DNA of 64,000 bases, from the NCBI RefSeq assembly GCF_046630445.1, contig NC_092340.1, positions 21,077,001 to 21,141,000 on the forward strand. The letters are read 5' to 3'. The translations under genes were made by a program, and so were the position numbers. The DNA is from Rutidosis leptorrhynchoides. Taxonomy: Eukaryota; Streptophyta; Magnoliopsida; Asterales; Asteraceae. The first letter of the stretch is position 1. Each line of letters begins with the position of its first letter. The notes beneath the pieces were generated by a model. The model saw only the letters and a program-made list of their open reading frames with translations, searched no databases and was not told where the DNA came from. Positions 1 through 11,903 of this stretch are shown one piece after another.

Positions 1-1500
1 CCATAAAAACACCTTAAGCTTGATTTGACGGACGATTATAGCCCAACAAGTATAATTCCCATTAAAAGTGAAGTCGTTTCTCGCTATCCAAATGGCCTAA
101 AGAGTAGCTGGCTCAATCATTCTCCAATATTTTGTGTCTGAAACGCCTATGAACCCTAATTTTTTTTACTGACTTTGACCCCTGTTGTAATGCGCGGTGC
201 GCCAAGTATCTGAACGGCGCGCAGGATAACTGAAATCAACTTTACAAATAGTTTCAGCTTCTGTTTACAAAACCTGTTATGTGGCGCGGCGCGCAGTAGA
301 GCGTGCACAGACTTTCACTTTTAAAATTCAGCATGTACCATTTCCTAACACCATAATTTTCATAATTAAACAAACACATCTTCCATAAAAAAATTTAAAA
401 CTGAGTTTACATTCGACGTAAGTATTCGAACCCAAAACGCCAAGTTTAGTCGGATTGAAAGTGACGCGTTGCACGTCAAGTACACAATTTAGACCCATTG
501 TACATCAACCAACATAATTGAGAAGTTTTCCAAAATGAATTTACAAAAGACACAACATCATAGCGTTAGCGTTCAAGCGATCCAATCTTCACGATAGTAA
601 GAGTAGATGAATTCACTTACCACTACAAATCCACAAGCTACTCCTTGGTAGGTTGTTTGCCTTCCCTATGTACCTTCGTCCCGCTTGAACCTAAACCCAC
701 AATAAAACACATGAGTAAGCCATAAAGCTTACTGAGTAGCTAGCAATAACACATATAACATTTAAACATACACACATGTCACATAACTTACACACACACA
801 TTGGTGGATATCTGGATTCCGTGTTAAGAAACTAAATCGAACTTCGTCGAGGAAAGTTAACAATGGTAATCTAACCCACGCATTACCTATTTCCACATAA
901 TTTAGCCCCTTGCTAAGTTGATTCTAATTCCCAATAAACTCATGGAAGACATTTCAACACGTAAATGCACAAGTAATAGAACAAATATTACTTCCGAAAA
1001 TCTCAACATTAACATATAGTCTCTTGCACGGGTGTAATCCGACTATATGCAAACGCTTTCTGAAAGTAGCCCTACTAGCAAGATACTCACCTTGTACAAG
1101 ATGCTAAGAGGAAGACGATGATACTTAGAATCCTTCAAGCAACAATGATAAAGATAATAGTTATATGATAAAGATGTTACTTGTTGAAGATGAAAACTCA
1201 CAACCCACAAGCACACCTTCACTTCTTCAATCTCGTTCCCAAAACCCTCTTTATCTTTCTAGAAACAAAAGTGCTTAAAGAGTTTCTCACACTAAGATTT
1301 TAAATGTTCAAGTGAAAAATGGAAGTGAACAGCTAAATATACCCAACTTATACAGTTTAATACTTATTTTACGTTTTTAATGTTAAGTTCTTTCAAAATA
1401 AACAACCCTTGCCCGTCAAAGCATCTGCGCGACGCAGAAATAGTGCGCGGCGCGCACTATGCCGTATTCGGGAACCAGAAGCCATGATATCAGAGTGTCA
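1..1500. repeat. degenerate LTR-like repetitive DNA
   Basis: No gene is visible. GC-rich runs built from gcgcggcgcgc-type words at about 188-305 and 1427-1462 sit in otherwise AT-rich DNA. The stretch around 690-790 (agtaagccataaagcttactgagtag followed by CA-rich sequence) resembles the body of the minus-strand LTRs seen further on. No LTR boundary, PBS, PPT or target duplication can be placed, so this is only a call of LTR-like sequence, possibly two overlapping copies because the GC motif occurs twice. Confidence 0.3.
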
Positions 1501-1930
1501 CCAATACCTATGCCATAGTACCAATCGGCCGAAAAAACTCAAAATTGTAGCCGGAATGGTCCATATAATGTTGCACCATTGAAAGAGTGCAGACCAAATT
1601 TTAAAAGCCCACGGACAATGGAGGAGGAGATGTTCAACTGTTTTGACCTCGGTTTTGCACCATATACACATGGCTGAATGGTTTTAAGGTAAAATATCTA
1701 ACCAGTATGCTATGCTTGTACGGTAACCAATAAATAATTGAGACTTTTGACGGGGCCCGATTATTCCAAACAAGCTTTTTTCAATCAGGGCCTTGTGAAT
1801 TATCGTCCTCGATGAGGTTTGTCCCACCATCCTGAACGGCACACGAGTGGTTCCGATACAAACTAAAATGACCCTCAAATCGCCTAAAGAGATGCACGAG
1901 TCGCGTGCTCGTCTGAACCCGAGCAACAAT
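1500..1930 (-). pseudogene. LINE reverse-transcriptase C-terminal fragment (zf-RVT domain)
   Basis: On the minus strand the frame at about 1700-1540 reads the zinc-binding region found at the C-terminus of plant L1-type LINE ORF2: MCIWCKTEVKTVEHLLLHC followed by PWAFKIWSALF, giving the C-x2-C...H-x4-C arrangement. A stop codon lies just upstream, at the end of an 81-codon open stretch (1684-1929). The rest of ORF2 is absent. This is a short decayed LINE relic, not a host gene. Confidence 0.6.
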
Positions 1931-2100
1931 CGCCTATCACAAGCTAAAACAGTCGCTAACCGGGTATCTCCAGTTTTAACTGAAAAATCATAGTGAGAGA
2001 TGTTAATTTGCCACTACTTTGAACTCTTAAGGGACTCACAATTCCTTTATTAATTTGATGTAGAATGAGTTGTTACAATCTCTTATATCCATATAAAAAG

Positions 2101-3383
2101 GAGAAATTTACGCGGTTGGTCCCCGTGGTTTACATGAAATGAAATGTTTAGTCCCTGAACTTCATTTTCAGGATGATTGGTCCTTGAAGTTTACAAAATG
2201 GGCATGGATGGTCCCTGTCGATAATGACCGTTAGAAAAAATCGTTAAGTCATCTTTTTGCACTGCAGATGAGGGGTATTTTTTTATCTATATCTTTCCCA
2301 AATTATATATATTAAGTAATACAATGTTAAACCTTATCTTATTTACACAAATTAACAAAACCCAAATTAAAAGACAAGTGAGTAATATATTCCAATCAAT
2401 TTCATACAAAACTCACTTCTCAAATCCAAAAACACTAACCCAGAAGATCATCTTTCGTTAAAGAAATCACTATTGAATGAATTGAGTCTCCAAATCTCTT
2501 AATATTGATTCTTGTACACTAGATGATCATCTTTTGTGAAGGAACTTGAGCCATAAAATCATCAAAATATCCAGACGATCGAAGAACATAGGTTGTAGAC
2601 TTATGAGCATGAATTCGATTTTAAGAATCCATGATGTTTCTGATGATAATATTGGTAAGAAAGTTGATCGAAATCATCTTTAGAGTGCTCGACAATCATT
2701 ATTACTTCTTGAAAATCACAGGATCAAACTAACTAAACTTTTAGTTTAATGTCATGCGTGTAATGTTGCTTACTTCGCAACAATATCTTATTTGGACATC
2801 AAACTTACGTGTATCATTGTCGGGTTTCTTGTAATAGGCTAGCCCGCCTTATTGGGCTCTCGTGTTAATAAAATTTGCTCTTCGAAAAAAAAAACTAACT
2901 AAACTTTTGACCAAAAACTCACGAAGTTTGACTCTTATATGTAGATTTCTAAGTCGGGTCTTGATTCGATATGTATCTTTTAATACCTTGAATAAGTGAT
3001 AAATAATCGAAATCTGTTCATTATTCCTCCGAGATTGTGTGAAATGCTTCAGAGACTAAAATGGTTATTTATTTGTTTTTGGTTCTGCAGATTTTATTTT
3101 AAGTTGTGTATTGGTGAATATGAATATGAATATGAATCTGAAGAAAAAGATAAAAAGATGAAGGAAAAAATGGGTGAAATGGAAAATGTGGTTGGAAGGA
3201 AAAATGACGAAATTGCCTTCACATGCATTGCAAATGTCATGATTTAGTGACTTTTTTAACGACCGTTATTGATAGGGACCATCCACGTCCATTTTGTAAA
3301 CCACATGGACCAACAACTCCGAAAATGAAGTTTATGTACCAAACACTTCATTTCATGTAAATCACCAAAGGTGCAATTTTCTC
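2101..3383. mobile_element. non-autonomous Mutator-like element (MULE) with long TIRs
   Basis: The ends form imperfect terminal inverted repeats of about 150 bp (gagaaatttacgcggttggt at the left, ...caaaggtgcaattttctc at the right), with the ggtccctgtggttta style of sequence common in plant MULE ends. A 9-bp target duplication flanks it: tataaaaag at 2092-2100 and tataaaaat at 3384-3392 (8/9 match). Nine-bp duplications and long TIRs are diagnostic of Mutator elements. No transposase frame is visible; the 83-codon ORF at 2996-3247 runs into the right TIR and is probably chance. Confidence 0.85.
2743..2891 (+). mobile_element. 5'-truncated poly(A) retroposon (LINE 3' end) nested in the MULE
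   Basis: A block of about 149 bp ends in ttaataaaatttgctcttcg plus an A-run and is bracketed by a perfect 17-bp target duplication, aaactaactaaactttt, at 2726-2742 and 2892-2908. The poly(A) end and long variable duplication are the marks of LINE-machinery insertion. The AATAAA-bearing tail resembles plant LINE 3' ends. No pol III A/B boxes are seen, so a truncated LINE is more likely than a SINE. Confidence 0.75.
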
Positions 3384-3392
3384 TATAAAAAT

Positions 3393-4706
3393 TCGATGGT
3401 TTGGTATTAATCTATCTTTTTATAACGACTTTATATCATTCATGATTGAACGTTGAAGTTGATAGAAGAGTGACATTCGTAACCCAAATTAAATAGGAAA
3501 TGGTAAACATGAAAGCGTACTACTTAGTACGTAGTATTTAATATGTCGCGTCATAAATAAACGTACTCACATGTGAGGCTACATATTACACGTTCTGTAG
3601 TTGTTATGTTCTCCATGAGAATCTTGTAAATACTTTTAACTTAGAGGGTATTCTGATAAAAAAAAATTGTGAAATTTATTTTTTCTCTTTTGTTTGTGAA
3701 GTGTCATTTTTGTTATGTACACAATTATTTTAGATTCCTAATATAAAATAAAATTATTAAATTAAATTTAAATTAACTAAATTGGTGCATATCTTGATTC
3801 TTTAGTGACTTTTTTGAAAGAGGTAAGATCCGGTGAATCGTAAACAATTAATATTAATTAAGAATTAAAAACTTTTTTTATGGAACACATATATTCGCGG
3901 CTCAATCTTCAAAAATTTCATCGTAAATATGAAATATTTATACAAAAAATGCGGAGGAGATAAAAAAAATACAGGGGAACTTGTCTGGTTGGCTCATTAA
4001 GCATGGGCTAATTCATATTTTAATGTCAATTTAAAACTCAAAACATGGATTATGAAATTGCGAAACAAAATTTTTAAATTGGATCAATACTTCCAATTGA
4101 ATGAATATGAATAGAGAATTCATGGATGAAGATAGACAAGTAGATTTCTAATCGTAAATAAATCTTCAATTTCTTATAATAGGAAAGCCCTATATCTTGA
4201 AATTTATTCATCAAGTTGATGATAAAATTCATGGGTGTTCCAGTGGGTGTTATTCACGTCTTACGCTCATAAATTGACCACCCAGGTAAATTCATGAATT
4301 CAATTTGATTATTCCTTCTTATTATTATTTTATTTTATTATTCAAAATGTAATTGTTACAAGAATTGTCACAACCACATACAATGTAACTACCAAGACAG
4401 ATTTGAGACTAAAGATAACTGTCGATGCAACTATTAATGTGATTATTCCAAGTATACCGAGTATCATCCATGTAATGATCATGGTAGGAATTCTTACTCT
4501 AATTAGATCACTTAGCTAGATACTTATATCTATATTTATTAATTTTAGATTTAGATAATAAGTAATAATAATTTCAATTTAGAAATTTCAAATGCTAATA
4601 AGATATCTTTATTTATTTAGAACAGAATTATCAATATCAAATTATCAAATCAAATTCTAATAAGATATCCTTATACTTTATGTATAATAAGAATAAGATA
4701 AGAAAT

Positions 4707-4707
<1 letters not shown>
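3393..4707. other. AT-rich intergenic DNA, no feature seen
   Basis: There is no ORF of note, no recognisable transposon end and no RNA gene. Short TTATTATTATTTTATTTT-like runs occur near 4315. Confidence 0.5.

Positions 4708-4780
<73 letters not shown>
4708..4780. repeat. compound (AT)n(AC)n microsatellite
   Basis: An uninterrupted AT dinucleotide run (about 46 bp) passes directly into an AC run (about 26 bp). Confidence 0.95.
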
Positions 4781-5094
4781 GTGAGTGTGTGTACACATAC
4801 GAGCTTTAATACGATAACATCAACCGGGTACACAAAAACTTTAGAAATTAAGAACATGATACAAACCTCTGCATTCAGCCTCCGTTTATTCCAATACTGC
4901 TTACCCTTCTAGTTCATCCGTACGCTACACTAAAAATGTTTGTTAAAGTAAGATCCTACATCAAGTTTTGTGATTTAGCATTAAAAGTCTAAGAATTGTT
5001 ACTTAATTTAGCAATAAAAGTCTAAGAATTGTTACTAAGTAAGTAGACAAATCACACTTAAAGAACAAATAAATAAAGATACAACAAATTTTAT

Positions 5095-5455
5095 GAATCA
5101 CAACTGAATTCTCAAACATAAAAAACCTAAACAACAAAAAACACATTCATATGTCAAGAACTTTGGACATATGCAAATAACACATGGTCATAAAATGAAA
5201 CAAAGTATAAAAACCAATAACATACAAAAACAATTTGCTACCTGCTTTGTAACGACCAAACAATTTCAACACGGGCACGAACTGCTTTACCTTCGTACCA
5301 AAAACCCTAGCAACTATATTGGCACGATCATTTGCAGTCAAGTATGAGTATTTGCCCAACTATATCTTGACTTCAGACCATTTTGCACTACACGTAAATG
5401 TTATGAATAAATGAGGGTTCCCGTGAATATGACAAATAGCAAGTGCGTACAAGTA
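5095..5455 (-). pseudogene. Helitron helicase-like (Rep N-terminal domain) gene fragment
   Basis: On the minus strand 5455-5240 reads YALAICHIHGNPHLFITFTC, then SAKWSEVK, one in-frame stop, then LTANDRANIVARVFGTKVKQ and LKLFGRYKA. This matches the Helitron_like_N pattern (AICRxxGxPDLFITFTC ... DRPDIVARVFxxK ... FG). After KA the sequence has a GT donor (ggtagcaaattg, minus strand) and about 130 bp later a TTGTTGTTTAG acceptor, followed by VFYV-stop-EF, the start of the next conserved block (usually V-x-Y-x-x-EFQKRGLPH). It is therefore an exon-intron-exon fragment with two stops. No helicase domain or Helitron 3' hairpin was found. Confidence 0.8.
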
Positions 5456-5585
5456 ATGGCTATACATGTAAGACATTCTAAGTTACGATGCAAATCTGCT
5501 ACCCGATATTTTAGATGGTTTCATCAAAAACACAATGCAAAAGGCGAGTTGAGTATTATTGTCGAATTAAAAATTACATCCGCTT

Positions 5586-5600
5586 AACCATTCAGGCTTG
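5586..5600 (+). mobile_element. first 15 bp of a SINE split by element A
   Basis: These bases lie between the SINE target duplication (about 5568-5585, ...acatccgctt) and element A. They are the 5' end of the SINE that continues at 26917. See the entry at 26917-27147. Confidence 0.65.
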
Positions 5601-6535
5601 TGAAACGACCCAACCCGTCGTATTCCGGCCCATAATTTTTTTTCTTTTTAACGAAATAATATTTACAACATTTAGGTCCCAATTATGTTTTCAAAAACTT
5701 CTTCATTACAATAGTAAGTTTAATCGACTTTAAAACATACATTACATAAGTTGAAATACAAAACGGGCATACAACCCAAGACCCGTTTGACATACCAAAA
5801 GGTAAACCTTGACCCGACTATTTTACTTTTCAACAAAACCTAGCATGGTGATTGGGAACGCTACCCAATCCTAATCAAAAGTCTAAAGCACAATCTTCTA
5901 AAGCAACCCGCAAAGCACTAGTCCCCATGCTTACCCAAGCCGCCACCTTGCGAACCTATAAAAAAATAAAGTCAACGAGAGGGTAAGCTAATGTTTAGTG
6001 AGTGAGAATATACTACATACATATATATGCATAAAATGGACACGCCACACAATAATAATCAAATAGCATATACCGGAGTCCGAGCATAAAGGCAAGCTAA
6101 TCTAAGCATACCGTACGATCGCTATACAATAAGCTAATATATCAACAATGTAAGTACACAAACAACGATATGTACAACGCCATCAAGCTACACCCGGAGG
6201 GTTAGCTACATCACAACAATACGACAATAAAATATATATCTAACAATGCGTAAACCTCCCAAGGTTAACCCCTTAACCCACTACCAAATGAAGATTGGCT
6301 GAAACTACATGAGCCTTAGTAAATCTGCACCACACGCGACTACTATCTTCAATACCATTACAACATCGAGGTTGGCCAAAACTACACGAGCCTTAGTGAA
6401 TCCGCACCACTACCTCAATAAGATGACCAAATCTACACGCGTCATCGTGAATCCGTACCACACGTGATCCACCTCCCAAATCAAAACCCACAGTTCCGGG
6501 ATTATATAAATCCACATCATCGGGGTTACTCAACC

Positions 6536-6678
6536 GCAACTCAAATACCAACCCTTCGCCATCGGGGTTATATAAATTACAACTCAATGCCAACCCTTCG
6601 CCATTGAGGTTATATACATTACAACTCAATACCAACCCTTCGCCATCGGGGTTATATACATTACAACTCAATACCAAC
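6536..6678. repeat. 42-bp tandem repeat in LTR of element A (left copy)
   Basis: Units of the form ccaacccttcgccatcgggg + ttatata + cattacaactcaata repeat about three times and resume at 9052 after the solo LTR. Because 42 is a multiple of three, the repeat stays open in several frames and produces spurious NPDGEGL-type ORFs. Confidence 0.85.
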
Positions 6679-9051
6679 TGATATGCCCAAATCAGACGGT
6701 TTATTTATGCGGTGTCGTTAGGTCGTAAAACGTCAATTCAGGATATCAACAGAAGAAGTTGATTATTTAATTTATATATGCTGGGCCTAAATCTATTATT
6801 CCTTCCTATGGGTTAGTAGGGCAAATATGACCTAGGGTCGTTCCTTGAGCGGTCGAATTTGAAACTGAGCTTATTCAGATAATTTAGTAATTAAGATTGG
6901 ATTTGTACGCAATTTAGTATCCAAGACTAGTGGCCAGGTACACTTTATGTGGAGAGGCAGGATCCTTTTGGTCCCAATAAATTGGCGAATGTTCGAAAAA
7001 TCCAACAACCAAGTCCAACCGGTTTATTCTAGACACCACTTTATCCGGAATATCAAATTGTGTAAAGGTAATAGTTGGGTTGATTTGATTTATAATTGTA
7101 TTTAAAATATTAAAGCAATATAATTAAAATAAGCTAGCTAGCATGCAACAGCTAAGGACAGAGAAGACGTGGTTCACCATGATTTAAGATAACGTAGTGT
7201 CGGAATGATTGCGAGACACTCATTGGATAGATATACCTTGGTGTGAACACTAGATTCCCTACTAACCGGTTTCCCGATTAGCATGTCAAGAGGAACTAGG
7301 CTTTGAAGATTCTGATCGGATGGACTATGCCCAACTCCCGACGCTTTATCCGGTTTAAGGATATAAGCGACCCATCTTGGATGCAATGCATACCTTGGGC
7401 TCACCAATGAAGTAGCATAGTCATATACATATAATATCCAACATTTCTTAACACCTTAGTGTATCACCCAAATGGGTAGTTATGGTTGTGTTTCGAATTT
7501 CTTAACCCAAGTTATTTGTAATACCTCTAATATCAGTCATCCTTAAAGATTTATAAGCTTAGTTTGTATTGTAGTGCATTAAATTCTCATTTATAATTTA
7601 AACCAGCCCTTACTTAAATCTACCCAATAAATCCCTTAGTTATCCACCATGTACTAGACTTATAGTGGTTTCATAGCTTCTAACTTTGACCATGCTCAAG
7701 TGGTCCTATAGTACATAGACATGAGTCTTATACTCTTGACCATTGTCTTGATCTGGTCCTATGGTAATTCCTCATGTACTTTATAGTATTTCCGATGGGT
7801 TCAAACCTTGACCAATGTATAAACACAGATAATTAATTACCCTTATAATGTCGACTTTATAAAAGGTTTTAATCACGTTTATTGGTAGAAGGACGATAAT
7901 AACGAGGTTTAATATCATAGACAGAAAGCGAGTACGAAATGATAATCATCCCTAACTAACATTATTAAATCATGGCAAACAATCAAGCAATTACTCACAC
8001 ATCATGGCAACAAGCATTTCTAATATTAATAAATCACAAACATCGGACAAGAATATTATAATAAATTAATAAAAGAAAGGATAGATATTACCGAATAATG
8101 TCGGCAGAATAACACTTGTATTTCTTCATAATATCCATAGCGTTACAATGCTTGATAGCTTCTACTACTAACTACATACTATTCTCTTATTGATCACTAG
8201 AGAGCGACAATAAAGAGATAATTATTTTCCTAATCTCTGTACTTTTCTCTCTCTAGAATCTAGAGAGAGAAAGTAGAGAGAGAATTAATCTCCTATAGAT
8301 CACTAGAGAGCGACTATAGAGAGATATTTAGAGAGAGAAGTGAGAAAGGTGTGTAAGGTGTGTGTTGAAATGGTGGGATAAGCCATCTATTTATAGGAAA
8401 GCTTGATGTCAAAGTTGTAAATAAATGGGCTTGGTGACCAAGCAAAGCATCTTGAGAACTTGGTGGCCAAGGTGACCTTGGAGAGCAAGTAAAACTTGGA
8501 GAGCAAGCACATTCTAGATTATTCCAAATTTTTGCCTGCAAACGGCTGGCAGGCCGTTTGGCAAGCCGTTTGCAGGGGCCGTTTGCCAGACCAAGCCATT
8601 TGCAGGGGCTGTTTATCTGGGGCTTTTGGCAGGCAGTTTGTGAGCCATTCAAGCCGTTTGGCAGGCCGTTTGGCTGCCTGGTTCACTGGATCGTAACTTG
8701 ATCTCTTGTCTTTCACCGTTTTCGCTCTAGATTCTTCGTTTTAGCTCCTTTTCTGACGATTCTTGCACTCACGCGTTCGTAATTAAATATCCTACAACAT
8801 GAGATTAAGTAAATAAACTTTTCCAAAAATTATAAAATAATTTATTTAAACGCGAGTTAATCGTCTTAGCCGGTTTTGCTCGTTTTTCCTCGTTTTTCAT
8901 CCGTTTTTAGTGATTCTTGAAACATAGCTTTTGTAATGACATAATCTACCAAATGAAGCAAATAAATGATTATTTAGATGATAAAGTCAATTACTTTATC
9001 ATAAATTGGGCTAATATCGGGGGTAAAAACGTGAATTTTTAGCCGATATCA
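6679..9051 (-). mobile_element. solo LTR 1, inside the 3' LTR of element A
   Basis: It runs from tgatatgccc to gccgatatca (TG...CA, with short inverted ends tgatat/atatca) and is flanked by a perfect 5-bp duplication ccaac (6674-6678 and 9052-9056). No second LTR or interior exists, so it is a solo LTR of 2373 bp, the product of LTR-LTR recombination. I put it on the minus strand because its GC-rich repeated block (8531-8690) would then lie a few hundred bp from the LTR start, as in the neighbouring families; this is an inference. The small ORFs within it have no recognisable protein. Confidence 0.9.
8531..8690. repeat. reiterated GGCCGTTTG / GGCAGGC block in solo LTR 1
   Basis: The words ggcaggccgtttgg, gcaagccgtttgcagg and ggcaggcagtttg recur at least eight times in 160 bp, in clear contrast to the AT-rich surroundings. 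The function is unknown. The ORFs read through it on both strands are low-complexity products. Confidence 0.8.
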
Positions 9052-9609
9052 CCAACCCTTCGCCATCGGGGTTAAATAATTCACATCACAAGCCCATGTG
9101 ATAATGTACACACGAAGTGTGCACCTCGCCAAAGGTGGTCAACCAAAACGCACAACCGTGCCAATTGGACCTATTACACAAGTCCATCAAATCCACCTAT
9201 ATGTGAAGTGAGCTCTATAGCCGAGGATCACTTCACCCAACTCGCACCCATCCTATACATACATACGCACATAGTATATTGACACTCACCTTGAAATCTT
9301 GATGGATGCACAACCAAAATCCGCAATCGCCAATGGAACGTACCAATATCACCAAAATGATGTCGTTGACGAGTAGAACAACTTTAACTCTTGAGACCCG
9401 ACCTAAAACACTCTTCTTCTTCACAGATTCAAGCTTTCTCTCACTAAAATGGGTTTCTCACTCTAGGGTTTGAAGAAGGAGGTGAAGTGTGTGAAAAATG
9501 AGATAAGGATAGGCTTGGTATCAGTTTTTATGTTCTCAAACCGTCCACATAGTGAAAAGACCAAAACACCCCAAAAGATACCCTTAAAAACGGGTCAAAA
9601 TGGTCAGAT

Positions 9610-9765
9610 CTGCGACAATGTCGCGTTTCGCGACAACCTGTCGCGCCTCGCGACGACTCAAACGCGACAACATTCACCGAAACGCGATGAAGTGGTCAGG
9701 AGGGAGGGTTTTCAGTGTGTCGCGTATCAGTCAATCCCATCGCGATCCGCGATGAACCAAAAATC
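9610..9765. repeat. CGCGA-rich reiterated block in the 3' LTR of element A
   Basis: The words gcgacaa, tcgcg, cgcgtttcgcgac and cgcgatccgcgatg repeat about ten times in 150 bp, with an equivalent block at about 26610-26775 in the other LTR. On the element's own strand it lies about 150-300 bp from the LTR start, so in U3. Confidence 0.8.
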
Positions 9766-9910
9766 GTTAGTGTCTTTAAACGCGATAGTTTGCCAGTTTG
9801 GTCCAATTTTCGACATTTGAATCTTTTACAATCGATCACGGTTAAGGTTAAACATTCACAAGGTTAAATACGCACCTTTGGACCATGTACGAGGAAAACG
9901 GGATGTTACA

Positions 9911-9926
9911 ACTCTCCCCCACTTAA
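9911..9926 (-). promoter_or_regulatory. polypurine tract of element A
   Basis: Immediately beside the 3' LTR the plus strand reads actctcccccacttaa, which is a purine-rich run on the minus strand. This is the expected primer for plus-strand DNA synthesis. Confidence 0.75.
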
Positions 9927-11898
9927 ATTCGATCACGTCCCCGTGATCCTCGTCACTTAACCGCTCGGACCCACACCCTATGGTCCTCAAACAATCGTTC
10001 CAATCTGACTTCCACCACATTTCTCATTAACCCGAAGATTATTTCATTTACCAAATACACACTTGCACGCATTCTGAGACATGCAACGCACACAACATCT
10101 GAAGTCTACAACGATCACTTAGAATACGCGGAATCACCATGTATTCTTCCAACTCCTCTAGGTAATTCTTCTCAAAGAGTCATCTTCAACAACTAAATCG
10201 TCACCGGCGATTTATCTAATCCGCAAATCCAAGCACAAGATCTTGCTCAATCCCTCACATCGGAAAACTCAACCAATCTCGTACCGAGATATCAACCCTT
10301 TAGCTTACCCTTACCAGGTACAATGCTAAAGTAACCATATACCAAAATAAGGTCAACAACCCAACCGATGAAGACCGAATAAAAGCGAATCCTTACGGAT
10401 AACACTTACCACATAACATCCCTTGTAGTGCGCAAACACGGCTAATACGCAACTACCGCAAATACGTGAGCAAAACACGGCTATTGCATCACTAATCACA
10501 CAACATGGTCCTCCCGAATGAACCACCGGCGTATAAAACAACCAATAGTTCTCAAATCCAACATCATGAAGGCTGGCCGAAACTACACGCGCCTTAGCGA
10601 ATCCGCACCACACGCGACTCACTACCTCCACCGCAACAACAATCGGGATTGACCGAACATACACGCGCCCTAGTGAATTCGCACCACACGAGAGTCACTA
10701 TCCCAATAGAATGACTGCATCTACACGTGTCATTGTGAATCCGCACTACACGCGACTCACTTCCCGAAATCACAACACAGGAATGGTACTCCCATTCCCC
10801 ACCGGTACTCACATTTCCCGATAACGTTATACCATGCCGATATAACACTACTCCCAAGGTGAAGTTAGCGGACCGATTCAACGGCCATAACCCACCAATC
10901 ACACACGCTCTTTTGGCCTCAATCAACGAGTGGTGTAGCATCGCGCGTTGCACACACCATAGTGAATCCTAACCGAATACACTAACCAATCACCACAAGC
11001 AAAAAGTATATACGCATACTTAGAATCATTCCACACCGTCTGGAATTTCCGCACACGAATTATACGCATGCGCGAACATCGCTATCACAATCGAGCCAGA
11101 ACCACCTATATCGCACATAGGCACAACAATAATTCTCTAAAAGAGAATCCGACATGCACATCCCTTAACCGAGGGATTTCACCTTGCTCATCAAGCACGT
11201 CCATGCATCTCCCAATGAGATTCACCACATTACACCTCGGTGATAATTTAAGTCCAAAACCATAAGGACAATTTATTTCAAAACGTACTCTCACCACAAT
11301 CGACCAACGTAGATGTCAACACTAGCACCTAATCTAAACGGGCTCCGTCCAACATCAACTCACTAGGAACCTCTTCGTGCGGGAGTACAAATCCCCCACC
11401 TAGAACTCCGTTCCATAACCACATCATTGAGATAATAGTATCACGTGCAATTACTATTCACTCCTTGTTGACTTAGTCAACCGTCAAGTCCGTCTCCGTC
11501 TCACCGAGACTCACACAACCTACATACTAAAGAAAGACAAGATCTATCCGTCTTGTATTCCATAATATACCCATCACGATACCTTGCTCCAACCTTGAGC
11601 ACACGAAGAATTTTGGATCGTCCTTCTCCACTTCATTCAAATCGTTCATTAACACGAACACAAAACATCACTCTTGCAATCGCCCGATTGCTATGGCTTG
11701 TCAAATTCCGTTTAGTCACTCATGTACCTAAGGGTTTCTATAGGGTACTCTAAGTACAATGTAACCACAACCATCGAAATCGCATATCACGCCAGCAGGT
11801 ATAAAAAGGCACCTGGCATCGCGTCACATAGACTCCATTACCAACATACATCGAGATCAAACACTCGATCTCTAGGGTTCCATCCACCCGATGAACCT
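9927..11898 (-). other. non-coding interior of element A, 3' part
   Basis: Where pol should lie there is no protein-coding homology. The region carries three diverged copies (about 10567-10760) of the motif around gaatccgcaccacacgcgac that also occurs three times in the LTR at 6293-6470. Open stretches such as 10353-10664 and 10594-10953 cross these repeats and are not convincing genes. This fits a large non-autonomous derivative that keeps only gag and packaging sequence. Confidence 0.6.
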
Positions 11899-11903
11899 CA
11901 TGG

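Larger units (their letters stand above)
5601..9910 (-). repeat. 3' LTR of element A (interrupted by a solo LTR)
   Basis: It matches 24893-26911 along its length apart from the 2373-bp solo LTR and a short TA-run difference; net length is about 1.93 kb. It contains a 42-bp tandem repeat (from about 6536), a repeated ~50-bp motif with the word ccttagtgaatccgcacc (6293-6470) and a CGCGA-rich block at about 9610-9760. The two LTRs differ by scattered substitutions, so A is older than D. Confidence 0.92.

Noticed and set aside
6393-6677. NPDGEGL repeat ORF (also at 25856-26053)
   Set aside because: The 42-bp tandem unit is divisible by three, so it stays open by chance. There is no ATG context, and opposite-strand frames are open too.
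8314-8716. Overlapping ORFs on both strands around 8314-8716
   Set aside because: They read through the reiterated GGCCGTTTG block of a solo LTR and have no family resemblance.
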